Source: Pseudomonadota bacterium (lineage in GTDB: Bacteria > Desulfobacterota > Desulfobulbia > Desulfobulbales > Desulfocapsaceae). From it: a stretch of DNA of 64,000 nucleotides. The stretch covers positions 17,817 through 81,816 of the forward strand of contig JAHJNL010000030.1 in assembly GCA_018820855.1 (NCBI GenBank), written 5' to 3'. Shown here in pieces: positions 54,925-63,559 of this stretch. The notes below the pieces were generated by a model. The model was not told the origin of the DNA, made no database searches, and was given only the letters and a program-made list of their open reading frames with translations. The position numbers were made by a program, and so were the translations under genes. Each line of letters starts with the position of its first letter. Position 1 is the first letter of the stretch.

Positions 54925-54956
54925 TGCGGGGCCGTGCTTGCAAGCACGGCCCCGCA
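54925..54956. repeat. 32-base perfect GC-rich palindrome, 3' end of exported protein gene A
   Basis: Arms TGCGGGGCCGTGCTTG and CAAGCACGGCCCCGCA, each 16 bases and fully complementary. It lies 25 bases beyond the stop of the 586-aa gene on the minus strand. No U-run follows, so it may act as a transcript 3' stabiliser or Rho-assisted terminator, or be a REP-like element. Confidence 0.75.
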
Positions 54957-54981
54957 GCTGTTAGAGGTGCTGGGTCCGCTG

Positions 54982-56742
54982 TTATCTCAGACCTGGAATT
55001 TGGTAAGTGTGGATGTACTCAATGACTCCAAGGTCATCATCTGTCATCCCGTTAAATCCGCCGATGTTCGTTCCGGTAAAAGGCTGATTGCCGAACACTT
55101 TCTCGTTTATATCAACAACCGTTTCTACCCAGGTGCCAATGGTGTCGGATTCGACCAGTACAGTGGTGTTGCCGTCATAACTCGCCGGTTGTCCACCGCC
55201 GCCAGGAGTAACCACTCTGCCGCGAGCTCTGTAGGTGGCGCCTCTGTCGTACTCGTTCATGTTCAGGCCAAAATCGAAATACATTGGATTTTTTGCGTAA
55301 TCTATTGCACCAGCGGCTGGGGTTTCATCTTCATTGTAGGCGCTGTAGCCGACAACTTTATTGATGCCCATGATTGAGTTGAGATAGACGATTTTGTCTA
55401 CAGTCATGGTGCCGGTTTTGTCAGCGGCCGCTGCAAGGAAACTGGCCGTAAAATCAAAGTCGCTTGCAGAGCACATATCCTGCTCGGAACGGGTTTGGAT
55501 CCCGTACCACTGCTCACAACCTTCACAGGGGGCTTCACTGACTATCAGGCCACCAGTCTCATCCATATACGTATAATAAGTGTTTGTATTCTGGGCATCG
55601 ACCAGGTATCCGAATCCAAATTCAATCATCTTGGCAACATCGATAGTCGGTCGCAGGGCTTTTGAGGGGCCGTCTTCAAGTTCGATGGCCTTCCAGGTCG
55701 GAATGCCGCCATTGACTGAGGCATCGATGGGCTCGCGGTCATCTGCCGGGGTGATGAGGTGGCCGTCTTTTATCAGCTTTTGATAGAGGGCCAGGTTTTC
55801 TTTGGGCGAATCAATGGCTTTTTCGACTGTTTCCAGAAGAAGGGGGTCCCCGTAGTCGTCGGTCATGAACTCGTCAAATATTCTGGTTCGGAGTACAAAG
55901 CGTCCCGAGGCATCAAGCCAGATTGCATCGGCATTATTGATTGAACTGATGGCCTCGTCAAAGGATTGGGCAAGAACTGCCTCCGGTGCCCTTCCCAGGT
56001 TCAGACGGCCGAATTCAACTTCCTGCACCAGGTCAAGCCAGTAAATATCCTTGTAATAGGTGATGCCTTCCCAGCTCTCGCCGGAAGCGATGAAGAGGCC
56101 CGGATCAACTTCACATTCCGTACGTTCCCATGTCGGGTCATAAGTCATGACGATGGGGAGCCGGTTGTTGTCAAGTCCTGTTTTGGGGAAAATATCTCCC
56201 CATCTTTCGGAGTCGGCCATGGGTTGCACGCATTGACTCGGATAGGGTGCCGGATAATAGATGTCGCCGGTGTCAGGATTGGTCTCATATTCGCCGGTGT
56301 CCTCGTTGACAATGACGTAACGGGCAAAGGCCTCGGTCAGTTTGGGCTCACCGCCAACGGCCTCAGCTGTTGTCCAGGTCTGTATCTCAACCTGATAGGG
56401 GAGGCCGGTGCTGGGATCGATAACCGGCGCGCCGTTTTCATCAATCCAGTCACCCAGGGCCATTATAGGGTCACCATTTGCATCCACGGCCGGCACATTT
56501 TTCATTTCTGTACCCTCGTAGCGATCAATGATATAGAGGTCACCGTACAGTTCGCCGGCATCTGAGGTCGATCCACTGTTGGAGCCACCGCTACCCGAGC
56601 CGCCGCTAGCCGAACCTGACTCATCCGCAGTATATCCACCTCCACCGCCTCCGTTGCCACCCATCATTTGGTTTGCAGCCATAAGGGGCGAGGACAGCCC
56701 GATGATAGCTAGTATTGTAGTGCAACACATTACCTTTTTCAT
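54982..56742 (-). CDS. Large exported protein of unrecognised family (copy A)
   Basis: 586 aa. Signal sequence (residues 1-23, ending near LMAA), then a Gly/Ser-rich linker (about 27-62), then a long acidic globular region. Many short motifs with aspartate and aromatic residues (GDLYIIDRYEGTE, GDIYYPAPYPSQC, WERTECEVD) and five cysteines shared with copy B, including a CEGC pair near residue 400. The CxxC is not followed by H, so no haem c is expected. No domain recognised. AGAAGGAGAAGG precedes the ATG. It is most likely periplasmic or extracellular; closeness to multihaem cytochromes suggests an envelope role, but that is only context. Confidence 0.85.
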   Translation of the reverse strand: MKKVMCCTTILAIIGLSSPLMAANQMMGGNGGGGGGYTADESGSASGGSGSGGSNSGSTSDAGELYGDLYIIDRYEGTEMKNVPAVDANGDPIMALGDWIDENGAPVIDPSTGLPYQVEIQTWTTAEAVGGEPKLTEAFARYVIVNEDTGEYETNPDTGDIYYPAPYPSQCVQPMADSERWGDIFPKTGLDNNRLPIVMTYDPTWERTECEVDPGLFIASGESWEGITYYKDIYWLDLVQEVEFGRLNLGRAPEAVLAQSFDEAISSINNADAIWLDASGRFVLRTRIFDEFMTDDYGDPLLLETVEKAIDSPKENLALYQKLIKDGHLITPADDREPIDASVNGGIPTWKAIELEDGPSKALRPTIDVAKMIEFGFGYLVDAQNTNTYYTYMDETGGLIVSEAPCEGCEQWYGIQTRSEQDMCSASDFDFTASFLAAAADKTGTMTVDKIVYLNSIMGINKVVGYSAYNEDETPAAGAIDYAKNPMYFDFGLNMNEYDRGATYRARGRVVTPGGGGQPASYDGNTTVLVESDTIGTWVETVVDINEKVFGNQPFTGTNIGGFNGMTDDDLGVIEYIHTYQIPGLR

Positions 56743-57425
56743 ACCCTTCTCCTTCTGTTGATTTTTTCCTACTGCCTACCTGTACGCTCCAACGCACCTT
56801 CTGGTCGGAGCAAAATAAAAGTTAATAAAAAGATTCGTTCTTTTTCTCCTTTAATTCTATTAAAGCATATCATAAAACTCTTAATAACTTAAATATATTT
56901 ATAGGTGCAAAAAAAAAATATATTATTCGATAACCATTATAATTAAGGTGGTTAGAGCTTTTCGTTCTGGGCTCTTTGTCTGGTGTGGTTAGATTTTTAT
57001 CGTGATCAGGACGAGAAAACCGATAATTCTTAGCCATGCGGAAAATCAAAAAAATAAGAAAGTCAAGGGTAATTGAAAAAATATTTTTTTGGGTTTTTGG
57101 GGATAGCATGGAAGATTTACAACAGGGTTATGCCGGGTGAAAAGTGTTCGGACTGTGATGAGGGGAGGTCGATTGCAGGGCCGAGCATGCTATTGACAGG
57201 TTGTGATCTCTTGCCAGTGGATTGTGAAGGAGGATATCGGTAGAATCGGGTTGTGATCTGTTGAAAGGAAGGCACGCGGCCCGGGAAACTGGGGGGCAGT
57301 CTTTATGTAAAACAGGACAGGGAATCTTGTTGGTGGGATTGACGGCAGGAATGTTCGTGGGGAGCGGGGGTGCTGCCCCTACATGGGCAGCACCCCCGCT
57401 CTTGGTTGAAGTGCTGGGCCTGCTG
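56743..57425. promoter_or_regulatory. Intergenic region between the two exported-protein genes
   Basis: 683 bases without a supported gene. The right part holds the 3' hairpin of copy B (separate entry); the left part, AT-rich, must contain the promoter of copy A. GGTTGTGATCT occurs twice, near 57200 and 57250, about 50 bases apart. No clear sigma-54 site was seen. Confidence 0.4.
57363..57400. repeat. GC-rich hairpin, 3' end of exported protein gene B
   Basis: Arms AGCGGGGGTGCTGCCC and GGGCAGCACCCCCGCT (16 bases, perfect), loop CTACAT. It lies 25 bases beyond the stop of the 604-aa gene on the minus strand, the same placement as the palindrome after copy A. Its sequence is only partly alike (shared GCGGGG and GTGCT). 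No U-run. Confidence 0.75.
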
Positions 57426-59240
57426 TTATCTCAGGCCCGGGATTTGATAGGTGTGGATGTACTCAATGGTTCGAAGATCATCTTCCGACATCCAGCGGAA
57501 TCCGCGGATATTATTTCCTGAAAGATCCTGGTTGTCGAACACCATTTTATTTAGGATAATCTCTGTTTCTACCCAGGTGCCCGCAGTTGCGGATTCGGCC
57601 AGTACGAAGGTTGTGCCGGTGTAGGTAGCTGGCACGCCATCACCACCCCAATCTGCAACCTCGCCGCGATTTTGGTAGGTGTAGGTCCTGGCGTACTCGG
57701 TCAGGTTTGGGCCATAGTCAAAATAGACCGGGTTTTTCCTGTAATTTATGGCACCATCGGCTGGGGTCCCGTCTTCGTTATACTCGCTATAGCCGACAAC
57801 TTTATTGATTCCCATGATCGAGTTGAAATAGACGATTTTGTCAACAGTCATATGGCCGGTTTTGTCTGCGGCGGCTGCGAGAAAACTGGCCGTGAATTCA
57901 AAGTCCTGTGCGGCGCATTCATCATCATCGGACAGGGTTTTGATCCCGTACCACTCTTCACAGCCATCACAGGGGGTATCGGTAACCACAAGTTGGCCTT
58001 CCTCGTCAGTCTGCGTATAGTAGGTGCCGATACCCTGGGCATCGACCAGGTGGCCGAGTCCGAAGCTAATCATTTTCTTAATATCGATAGTCGGTCGCAG
58101 AGCGTTTGAAGGGCCGTCTACAAGATCGAGTGCCTTCCAGGCGGGAATGCCGCCATTGAGTGAATTATCGATGGGCTCCCGGTCATCTGCCGGGGTGATA
58201 AGGTGGCCGTCCAGCATCAACTTGAGGTAGAGGGCCAGGTTCTCCAGAGGCGAGTCAATGGCTTTCTCAACTGTTTCCAGGAGGATGGGAGTCCCATCTG
58301 CCTCGGTCAGGAATTCGTCATATATCTTGGTTCGGAGTACCATACGTCCCGCCGCATCAATCCAGATCCAATCGGCCTTGTTAATATTGTTGATTGCCTC
58401 GTCAAAGGACCTGTCGTGAACTGCGTCCGGTGCCCTTCCTACGTTCAGGCGGCCGAACTCAACCTCTTGGACAAGATCGCTCCAGTATATATCCTTGTAA
58501 TAGGTGTTGCCGTCGGTCCAGGTTTCACCACTAGTGATGAAGACGCCAGGGGCAATCTCGCATTCGGTACGTTCCCAGGTTGCGTCGTAGGTCATGACAA
58601 TGGGGATGCGGTTGTTGGGAAGTCCGGATTTGGATGAGATATCTCCCCATCGTTCGAAGTCGGCAACTGGTTGCACGCACTGGCTCGGATAGGGCGCCGG
58701 GTAATAGATGTCGCCGGTCATAGGATTGGTAAGATAGCCGCCGTTCTCATCGTCATCAATGGTGTAGCGGGCAAAGCCTTCAGTCAGTTTGGGTTCACCG
58801 CCAACGGCGTCAGCCGTTGTCCAGCTTTGCTGATAAACCTGGTAGGGTAGGCCGCTGTCGGGATTAATGACCGGGTTACCGTTTTCGTCAATCCAGTCAC
58901 CAAGGACCAGAATTGGGTCACCATTGCCATCCACGGCCGGCACGTTTTTGATTTCTGTACCCTCGTAGCGATCAATTATATACAGGTCGCCGAACAGTCC
59001 GCCGGAATCTGACATCTTGTCCTGAAGGGGACCTCCGCTGTCGGATCCGGAAGTCGGCTTGGAACTGGTATTCTCGTCTTCAGTAGTTGCGTCCGAGTTA
59101 TCAGCAATTACAATTTCGGTATCATGGGCGGGCCCATTGCCGCGATTGCCAATCGGGTACAGGCCAAGAATTTTAGCTAGCAGGGGCGTGGCCACCCCCA
59201 AAATGATAAGTAATGTTAAACAGCTTATTAATCGTTTCAT
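57426..59240 (-). CDS. Large exported protein of unrecognised family (copy B)
   Basis: 604 aa, strongly similar to copy A along its whole length (shared GDLYIIDRYEGTE, TECE, MTVDKIVY, EYIHTYQIPGLR and many others). Signal sequence at 1-22, then an acidic Ser/Thr/Asp-rich linker instead of the Gly/Ser linker of copy A. The same five cysteines are conserved, including the CDGC pair. AAGAGGAGGATAAATC precedes the ATG. The two genes form a tandem pair, each with its own leader and hairpin. Function unknown; duplication and divergence suggest either two forms of one structural protein or a heteromer. Confidence 0.85.
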   Translation of the reverse strand: MKRLISCLTLLIILGVATPLLAKILGLYPIGNRGNGPAHDTEIVIADNSDATTEDENTSSKPTSGSDSGGPLQDKMSDSGGLFGDLYIIDRYEGTEIKNVPAVDGNGDPILVLGDWIDENGNPVINPDSGLPYQVYQQSWTTADAVGGEPKLTEGFARYTIDDDENGGYLTNPMTGDIYYPAPYPSQCVQPVADFERWGDISSKSGLPNNRIPIVMTYDATWERTECEIAPGVFITSGETWTDGNTYYKDIYWSDLVQEVEFGRLNVGRAPDAVHDRSFDEAINNINKADWIWIDAAGRMVLRTKIYDEFLTEADGTPILLETVEKAIDSPLENLALYLKLMLDGHLITPADDREPIDNSLNGGIPAWKALDLVDGPSNALRPTIDIKKMISFGLGHLVDAQGIGTYYTQTDEEGQLVVTDTPCDGCEEWYGIKTLSDDDECAAQDFEFTASFLAAAADKTGHMTVDKIVYFNSIMGINKVVGYSEYNEDGTPADGAINYRKNPVYFDYGPNLTEYARTYTYQNRGEVADWGGDGVPATYTGTTFVLAESATAGTWVETEIILNKMVFDNQDLSGNNIRGFRWMSEDDLRTIEYIHTYQIPGLR

Positions 59241-59768
59241 GATTTATCCTCCTCTTAAGGGTTTCCTGCCATATCTAGTGGGTTTTTCAGCTCCTCCTTT
59301 GTTTTCGGGGTATGGAGGAGGTTCTGTCTCCTTTTTTTTGTATTTCTTATACTGAATTCTAGCATAATATTGGGTGAGGTGACAAGAGCTTTCCGTAAAT
59401 GATAATCAAGAAGAAAATGGTTAGGTTTTTTTCTGTTGTTTCTGATTTTAAGCCTAAATCGTATTACAGTAATGAATTACGATTTATGTTTTTGGCCGTG
59501 CCTCTTCATACACTATAGATTCTGCCATGTCATATTTTTCGTTCAGGTATTGTACTTTGAGATTAAATATCCTTTCGTTTATACGCCTCTTTGCATAGCC
59601 GTGATCATTTTATAGCTGAGGGGTTGTTTTCTGCAACTGTCAGTTGGTTGCAGTACTTGTTAAGAGTTTTCCCTTCTGCGTTGTTGACCTTTCGCCGGGA
59701 GGGCCGTATCATGGAATGGGTAAATTCGTTGCCCGCCAACAACCTTTGAAAATATCTAGAGGAATATT
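59241..59768. promoter_or_regulatory. Intergenic region upstream of copy B and the small cysteine protein
   Basis: 528 bases with no supported gene. On the minus strand a promoter-like pair TTGTCA (59385-59380), 18 bases, TAGAAT (59361-59356) precedes a leader of about 110 bases with a hairpin that could mask the ribosome site of copy B. A second inverted repeat AAATCGTA/TACGATTT (59455-59484) lies further up. The plus-strand promoter of the 72-aa gene should be in the right third. Confidence 0.4.
59291..59321 (-). promoter_or_regulatory. Leader hairpin that may compete with the copy B ribosome site
   Basis: Read on the minus strand, CCTCCTCC (59321-59314) pairs with GGAGGAG (59297-59291). 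The true ribosome site GAGGAGGA at 59254-59247 can pair with the same CCTCCTCC. So the leader can form two exclusive structures, one leaving the ribosome site open and one hiding it. Only base complementarity supports this. Confidence 0.4.
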
Positions 59769-59987
59769 ATGATTTCCCTACAAAAAAAAACATGTCTCAG
59801 TTGTCGAAAATTCAGACTGAATGATTCCCAATCAGGTGTATGTCGGGTAGACAAGAGTGTTGATAACTATCCGATGAAACGCACAGATGAAAACTGTGAC
59901 CTGTGGCAGGATGCCGGTCAGCAGTATTATATCCGCACCGGATGGATTAAACGGACTCTTGTCAAAAACGAAGAGGCAAAACAGTAG
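59769..59987 (+). CDS. Small cysteine protein
   Basis: 72 aa with a good ribosome site (AGAGGAAT) just ahead of the ATG. Cysteines TCLSC (residues 9-12), GVCRVD and ENCDLW give a four-cysteine pattern that could bind zinc or iron. It has no signal sequence, so it is likely cytoplasmic. Similar short cysteine proteins are common in sulfate reducers but I know no function for them. Confidence 0.65.
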   Translation: MISLQKKTCLSCRKFRLNDSQSGVCRVDKSVDNYPMKRTDENCDLWQDAGQQYYIRTGWIKRTLVKNEEAKQ

Positions 59988-60159
59988 ACAGCTTATTGTT
60001 GCCGGCTGTGGTTGTTTGAGCTGATATGTGTTTTTCTGCAGAGATATTGCTCCACCTGTTTTGGAATGGTGAAAGAATGCCTGAAATTGATCTCGGATTC
60101 GCCAGGGCTGTTTGGATATTTTAAACAGGCAGCATTGACGCTGAAGAAGCGGATTTGTA

Positions 60160-60191
60160 ATTACGTAATAGTAGTATGTCGATTACGTAAT
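60160..60191. promoter_or_regulatory. Two ATTACGTAAT palindromes, 22 bases apart
   Basis: Identical ten-base palindromes at 60160-60169 and 60182-60191. The 22-base step is about two helical turns, so two dimers could bind the same face. They lie about 540 bases before the cytochrome operon and 170 after the 72-aa gene. Regulator unknown. Confidence 0.5.
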
Positions 60192-60405
60192 TGGTATATG
60201 CGGCGAAAAAAAAATTATTTGACCCGAAATGTAACACCACTTTCAATCAAATAACTAATCGATAAAAATCTGCCTGCCATTCATCTCCTATTGAATTGCT
60301 TCTCTTCTTTTTTTTCAAACAATTACCCCACAATGTCGGATGGCGAGCTTTTTCGGCTCCTTCTGAAAATCCTTCTCAACTCTTTAAAAACACGACATAT
60401 ACTAC

Positions 60406-60421
60406 ATTGTGGCGCGACAAT
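60406..60421. promoter_or_regulatory. CRP/FNR-like near-palindrome
   Basis: ATTGTGGCGCGACAAT: ATTGT and ACAAT arms with one inner mismatch, 320 bases before the cytochrome gene. The shape recalls CRP/FNR-family sites, but the sequence does not fix a particular regulator. Confidence 0.25.
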
Positions 60422-60434
60422 CTGCCACTTGTAA

Positions 60435-60592
60435 TAACCCAGTGATTGGAATATTGTCGTACCCAATAAAAGGTGGGTTAAGAGGCTGTGCTGGCTTCTT
60501 TAACTGTTTTTTAAGAATAGATGCCGTTTGCAGATCATGCAGGTATTTCCATGTGACTCCTGTGATTGGTCTCAATTACAAAACTGCACAGG
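60435..60592 (+). promoter_or_regulatory. Tandem nested stem-loops, possible leader RNA
   Basis: First unit: outer stem TAACCCA (60435-60441) with TGGGTTA (60474-60480), inner stem ATTGG (60445-60449) with CCAAT (60463-60467). Second unit: outer stem CCTGTG (60559-60564) with CACAGG (60587-60592), inner stem ATTG with CAAT (60565-60568, 60573-60576). Both units contain GTGATTGG at the same place after the outer 5' arm. A T6 run lies between them. This could be a two-part regulatory RNA in the 5' leader of the cytochrome operon; I recognise no known riboswitch class. Confidence 0.4.
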
Positions 60593-60724
60593 GGGAATTC
60601 GGAAAGGGGCATCCCTGTAAAGACACATTGTTGTCTTGTTTTCATTTTAAGTAAGCAAGAGAGGAGTGTAATAGTCAACATGCTGAGGGCGAGAAAACAT
60701 TTCTCAAGTAAGAGGGGGTTAAAA

Positions 60725-61900
60725 ATGAAGAAACATGTAGCTGTAAGTATTATTACATGGACCGTATTGGCTATATTTATTGCGCCGGTCTGGGTAATAG
60801 CTGCCGATGAGGAGGGATGCGCGATTTGTCATAAGTATTCCGGCCTTGCTCGGCTTGACGAGACAGGGAAAGTTCGCCTGTTTTATGTCAACAATGATAT
60901 GTACAAAAATTCCGTCCATGCAAAAGTTCTCTGTCGAAATTGTCATCTCAATCTCGATATTATTCCACATACGGATGCAAAAAAGGTTGATTGTGCAACC
61001 AAATGCCATCTCAAGGAGCCTTCTACTGATGTAGAATTTTCCCATGGCAATCTCTATGCCGAAGTAAATGACAGTATCCATGGCAAGGGAACAGAAGGCT
61101 CGCCGAAAAAGTTCAGTGCTGACATGCCTGGTTGTACAGATTGTCATCTGAATACTGTCTACAAGCCTGTTCAGGGATTTGATCAGGAATCAGGGATTTC
61201 ACGTGATGCCCTGCGCCGCTGTATAGGATGTCATACGCAGAAAGAATGGGCCAACCGTTATTATCAGCATTTTTCCCACAGACTGCACAGGTCGAGAACC
61301 GCCGTGGAAACGGTTAATCTCTGTCTCAACTGCCATCAGGATCAAAAAATGATGGAGCGACACGAACTTCCTGCCACAGCAAATTATCGTGACACCTACC
61401 ACTGGAAGGGGGTCTTGTACGGTGATTCGAACATGCCCGATTGTATCAGCTGTCATGCGCCTGTCGGGTACTCAGTCCATTCGCTTAGCAGTATGCAGGA
61501 TGCAAAGTCTCCGGTGTATATGAAAAATCTGCAAAGAACCTGTGCCAGCACAGAAAGTTCTCAGGACTGTCATCCCGGTGCCAGTTCCTCTTTCGCCACG
61601 GGAAAAATTCACCAGACAGGACTTGGGTTTGATGAGACAGTAGCTGCCTTCGTGAAAGGTGAAACATCTCTTGAACAAATCAGTGGCCTGAACAAGGAGA
61701 GAAGGTTGCGCAACCTGATGGACGCCGACGCCGATACTGCTGATGTCACTAATATGAGTGAGAAGGAGCGTTTTGAACGGAAGGTGTACATACTCGTTAA
61801 GTGGATATATACCCTCCTTATTACCGTCGTTATTGGCGGCATGCTGATACATCAGCTCATGGACTTTTACAGAATAGTCCAAAACAGAAAAAAACATTGA
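60725..61900 (+). CDS. Membrane-anchored multihaem cytochrome c
   Basis: 391 aa from ATG 60725 (the frame reaches 60566 but that part is leader). Signal sequence to residue 26, one C-terminal membrane helix (about 356-376). Six CX2CH sites at 32-36, 70-74, 137-141, 166-170, 200-204 and 240-244, one CX3CH (CATKCH, 90-95) and a possible CX8CH (C273 to C282-H283). Up to eight haems. Likely a periplasmic electron carrier bound to the inner membrane that works with the cytochrome b encoded next, 13 bases downstream. The family resembles NapC/NrfH-like and Cbc-type multihaem proteins in general, not one exact member. Confidence 0.9.
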   Translation: MKKHVAVSIITWTVLAIFIAPVWVIAADEEGCAICHKYSGLARLDETGKVRLFYVNNDMYKNSVHAKVLCRNCHLNLDIIPHTDAKKVDCATKCHLKEPSTDVEFSHGNLYAEVNDSIHGKGTEGSPKKFSADMPGCTDCHLNTVYKPVQGFDQESGISRDALRRCIGCHTQKEWANRYYQHFSHRLHRSRTAVETVNLCLNCHQDQKMMERHELPATANYRDTYHWKGVLYGDSNMPDCISCHAPVGYSVHSLSSMQDAKSPVYMKNLQRTCASTESSQDCHPGASSSFATGKIHQTGLGFDETVAAFVKGETSLEQISGLNKERRLRNLMDADADTADVTNMSEKERFERKVYILVKWIYTLLITVVIGGMLIHQLMDFYRIVQNRKKH

Positions 61901-61913
61901 GAGGATGATCACT

Positions 61914-63476
61914 ATGAATACTCAAAAACCAAATGAATTGCCCAGTGAAATAGTCCGCCTCAACGCCCAGGAACGCATACAGCATCTGTTGACCTTTGTT
62001 ACCTTTGTCCTTTTGGTTGTAACAGGTTATATGCTCAGAATGCCGGAGGAGTGGATTCTCAAATTTGGGGGCTGGGGAGAAACTATATTTTATTATCGTG
62101 GTATTACCCACCGTGTCTGCGGTGTTCTCATGATCGCGACCGGTCTCTATCATGTCATTTACCTGATAGCCTGCAAGAGTGGACGATCTTTCATGTTCGC
62201 TATGATTCCAGTCTGGAAGGATGTTACAGATATCTTTCAAAACCTGGGCTATTATCTCGGCCTAAGAGCTGAGCCTCCCAAATTCAGAAGATTTGATTAC
62301 CGGGAGAAGGCTGAATACCTGGCACTTGTGGCTGGTACTATTATTATCTCCGTGACTGGAATTTTCCTCTGGACTGAAGTCTACTGGAGTAAGTTTGTTC
62401 TTGATCTGTCCATTCTTATTCATGGAATGGAGGCTATTCTTGCGACTCTTGCCATCATAGTCTGGCATTTTTACGCTGTTCACTGGAAGCCGGGTCAGTT
62501 TCCGATGAGCAATGTCTGGATTGATGGTAAGATGTCTAACCATCATCTCAAGGAAGAACATGCCGTTCAGTATGAACAAATGGTTGCAGATGGTATGCTT
62601 GCCCCTGTTGACGAATCTCACGATTCTGGCCACGGGCATTCAACCCATAATAAAACCATTGGTAGAAGACTTGGGGAAATGATGTCGCTTTTTACACTCG
62701 TTTTCTGTTTTGTCGTCTCCGTACTCCTGCTGAAGATTCTTTACTTCCCTTCAGCGCCTTCAATGTTGTCTGGTAATACGGCTGAACAGGGTAAGTTTGT
62801 AGGATTTGTTGCCTCAGGTCAGGCAAAGAAGACAGATACACATTTTCATAATACGGATGAGACTGTCCACCTGACCATAGAGAACCAGCCAATCTGTGTA
62901 AGCTGTCATGGTACCTTGCCTCACAGTAAGTCTCCGGATATTCGTTCATTCCTTAATATGCATAACTACTTTATGGCTTGTGAAACCTGTCATGTGCGCC
63001 GTGCTGATGTAAAGGGTGAGGTGGCATATCTCTGGTACGATAATATCACGGAAGAACAGGTACAGGCAATTGATGAAAGCAAGAATGGTTCTTACGGTGC
63101 CAGAATGGTTCCGGTGGCAAGTCTGAATGGGAAAGAACGCCGCCTGGATCAACCGAGTAATCCTGGTTTTATCGAGCAGTATAAAGCCCAGAAAGATAAT
63201 CTTACTCCTGAGGAACAGGCCGAGGCCAAGGTCATGCTGCACAAGGATATGTCGAAAAAACCGATCCAGTGCACAGAGTGCCACAGTCGTGAACCATATA
63301 TTGATTTCGTCACCGCAGGCTATTCAAAGAAAAGGTCCGACAGTCTCTACAGGACTGAAGCGGCTGATATGATTGACAGATATATGAAATTTTATCTGCC
63401 GACTATGTTCGACCCTGCCATGGCGAAAGAAAAGAAGGTCAAAGAACTGGAGGTTGAAAATCGTTCAACCGATTAA
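61914..63476 (+). CDS. Cytochrome b domain fused to a triheme cytochrome c domain
   Basis: About 520 aa from ATG 61914 (GAGAGG nine bases ahead). The first 210 residues hold four membrane helices with histidines in HLLTFVTFVLLVVTGYML, THRVCGVLMIATGLYHVIYL and TLAIIVWHFYAVHWKP, typical of b561/formate-dehydrogenase-gamma-like quinone-reactive cytochromes b. A fifth helix (about 255-280) leads to a periplasmic part with three CX2CH sites: CVSCHG, CETCHV and CTECHS. This could oxidise menaquinol and pass electrons through its haems to the multihaem partner. Fusions of this kind occur as Cbc-type proteins in Geobacter. Confidence 0.9.
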   Translation: MNTQKPNELPSEIVRLNAQERIQHLLTFVTFVLLVVTGYMLRMPEEWILKFGGWGETIFYYRGITHRVCGVLMIATGLYHVIYLIACKSGRSFMFAMIPVWKDVTDIFQNLGYYLGLRAEPPKFRRFDYREKAEYLALVAGTIIISVTGIFLWTEVYWSKFVLDLSILIHGMEAILATLAIIVWHFYAVHWKPGQFPMSNVWIDGKMSNHHLKEEHAVQYEQMVADGMLAPVDESHDSGHGHSTHNKTIGRRLGEMMSLFTLVFCFVVSVLLLKILYFPSAPSMLSGNTAEQGKFVGFVASGQAKKTDTHFHNTDETVHLTIENQPICVSCHGTLPHSKSPDIRSFLNMHNYFMACETCHVRRADVKGEVAYLWYDNITEEQVQAIDESKNGSYGARMVPVASLNGKERRLDQPSNPGFIEQYKAQKDNLTPEEQAEAKVMLHKDMSKKPIQCTECHSREPYIDFVTAGYSKKRSDSLYRTEAADMIDRYMKFYLPTMFDPAMAKEKKVKELEVENRSTD

Positions 63477-63559
63477 AAAACATTATGGGCCATCATCCAG
63501 GATACATGCACACTTTGTTTTTCTCTGTTCGTGCGACAGGTAACGCCTTGATACGAAAG

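Larger units (their letters stand above)
59988..60724. promoter_or_regulatory. Leader region of the cytochrome operon
   Basis: 737 bases with no supported gene, although two weak frames occur (60012-60254 and 60409-60654). It holds two copies of ATTACGTAAT 22 bases apart, a near-palindrome at 60406-60421 and two nested inverted repeats at 60435-60480 and 60559-60592 (separate entries). The operon's ATG follows at 60725 with AGAGGGGG in front. Confidence 0.45.

Noticed and set aside
57198..57260. Short direct repeat GGTTGTGATCT as a CRISPR or IS end
   Set aside because: Only two copies, 11 bases long, with no array or transposase.
60012..60254. 80-codon plus-strand frame before the cytochrome operon
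   Set aside because: Poor ribosome site, odd composition and overlap with the ATTACGTAAT repeats; looks like chance.
60409..60654. 81-codon frame from GTG in the cytochrome leader
   Set aside because: It runs through the nested stem-loops, has no ribosome site and no family resemblance.
60425..60724. c-di-GMP (GEMM) riboswitch before the cytochrome gene
   Set aside because: The conserved GEMM core was not found on the plus strand, although such switches often precede multihaem genes in related bacteria.
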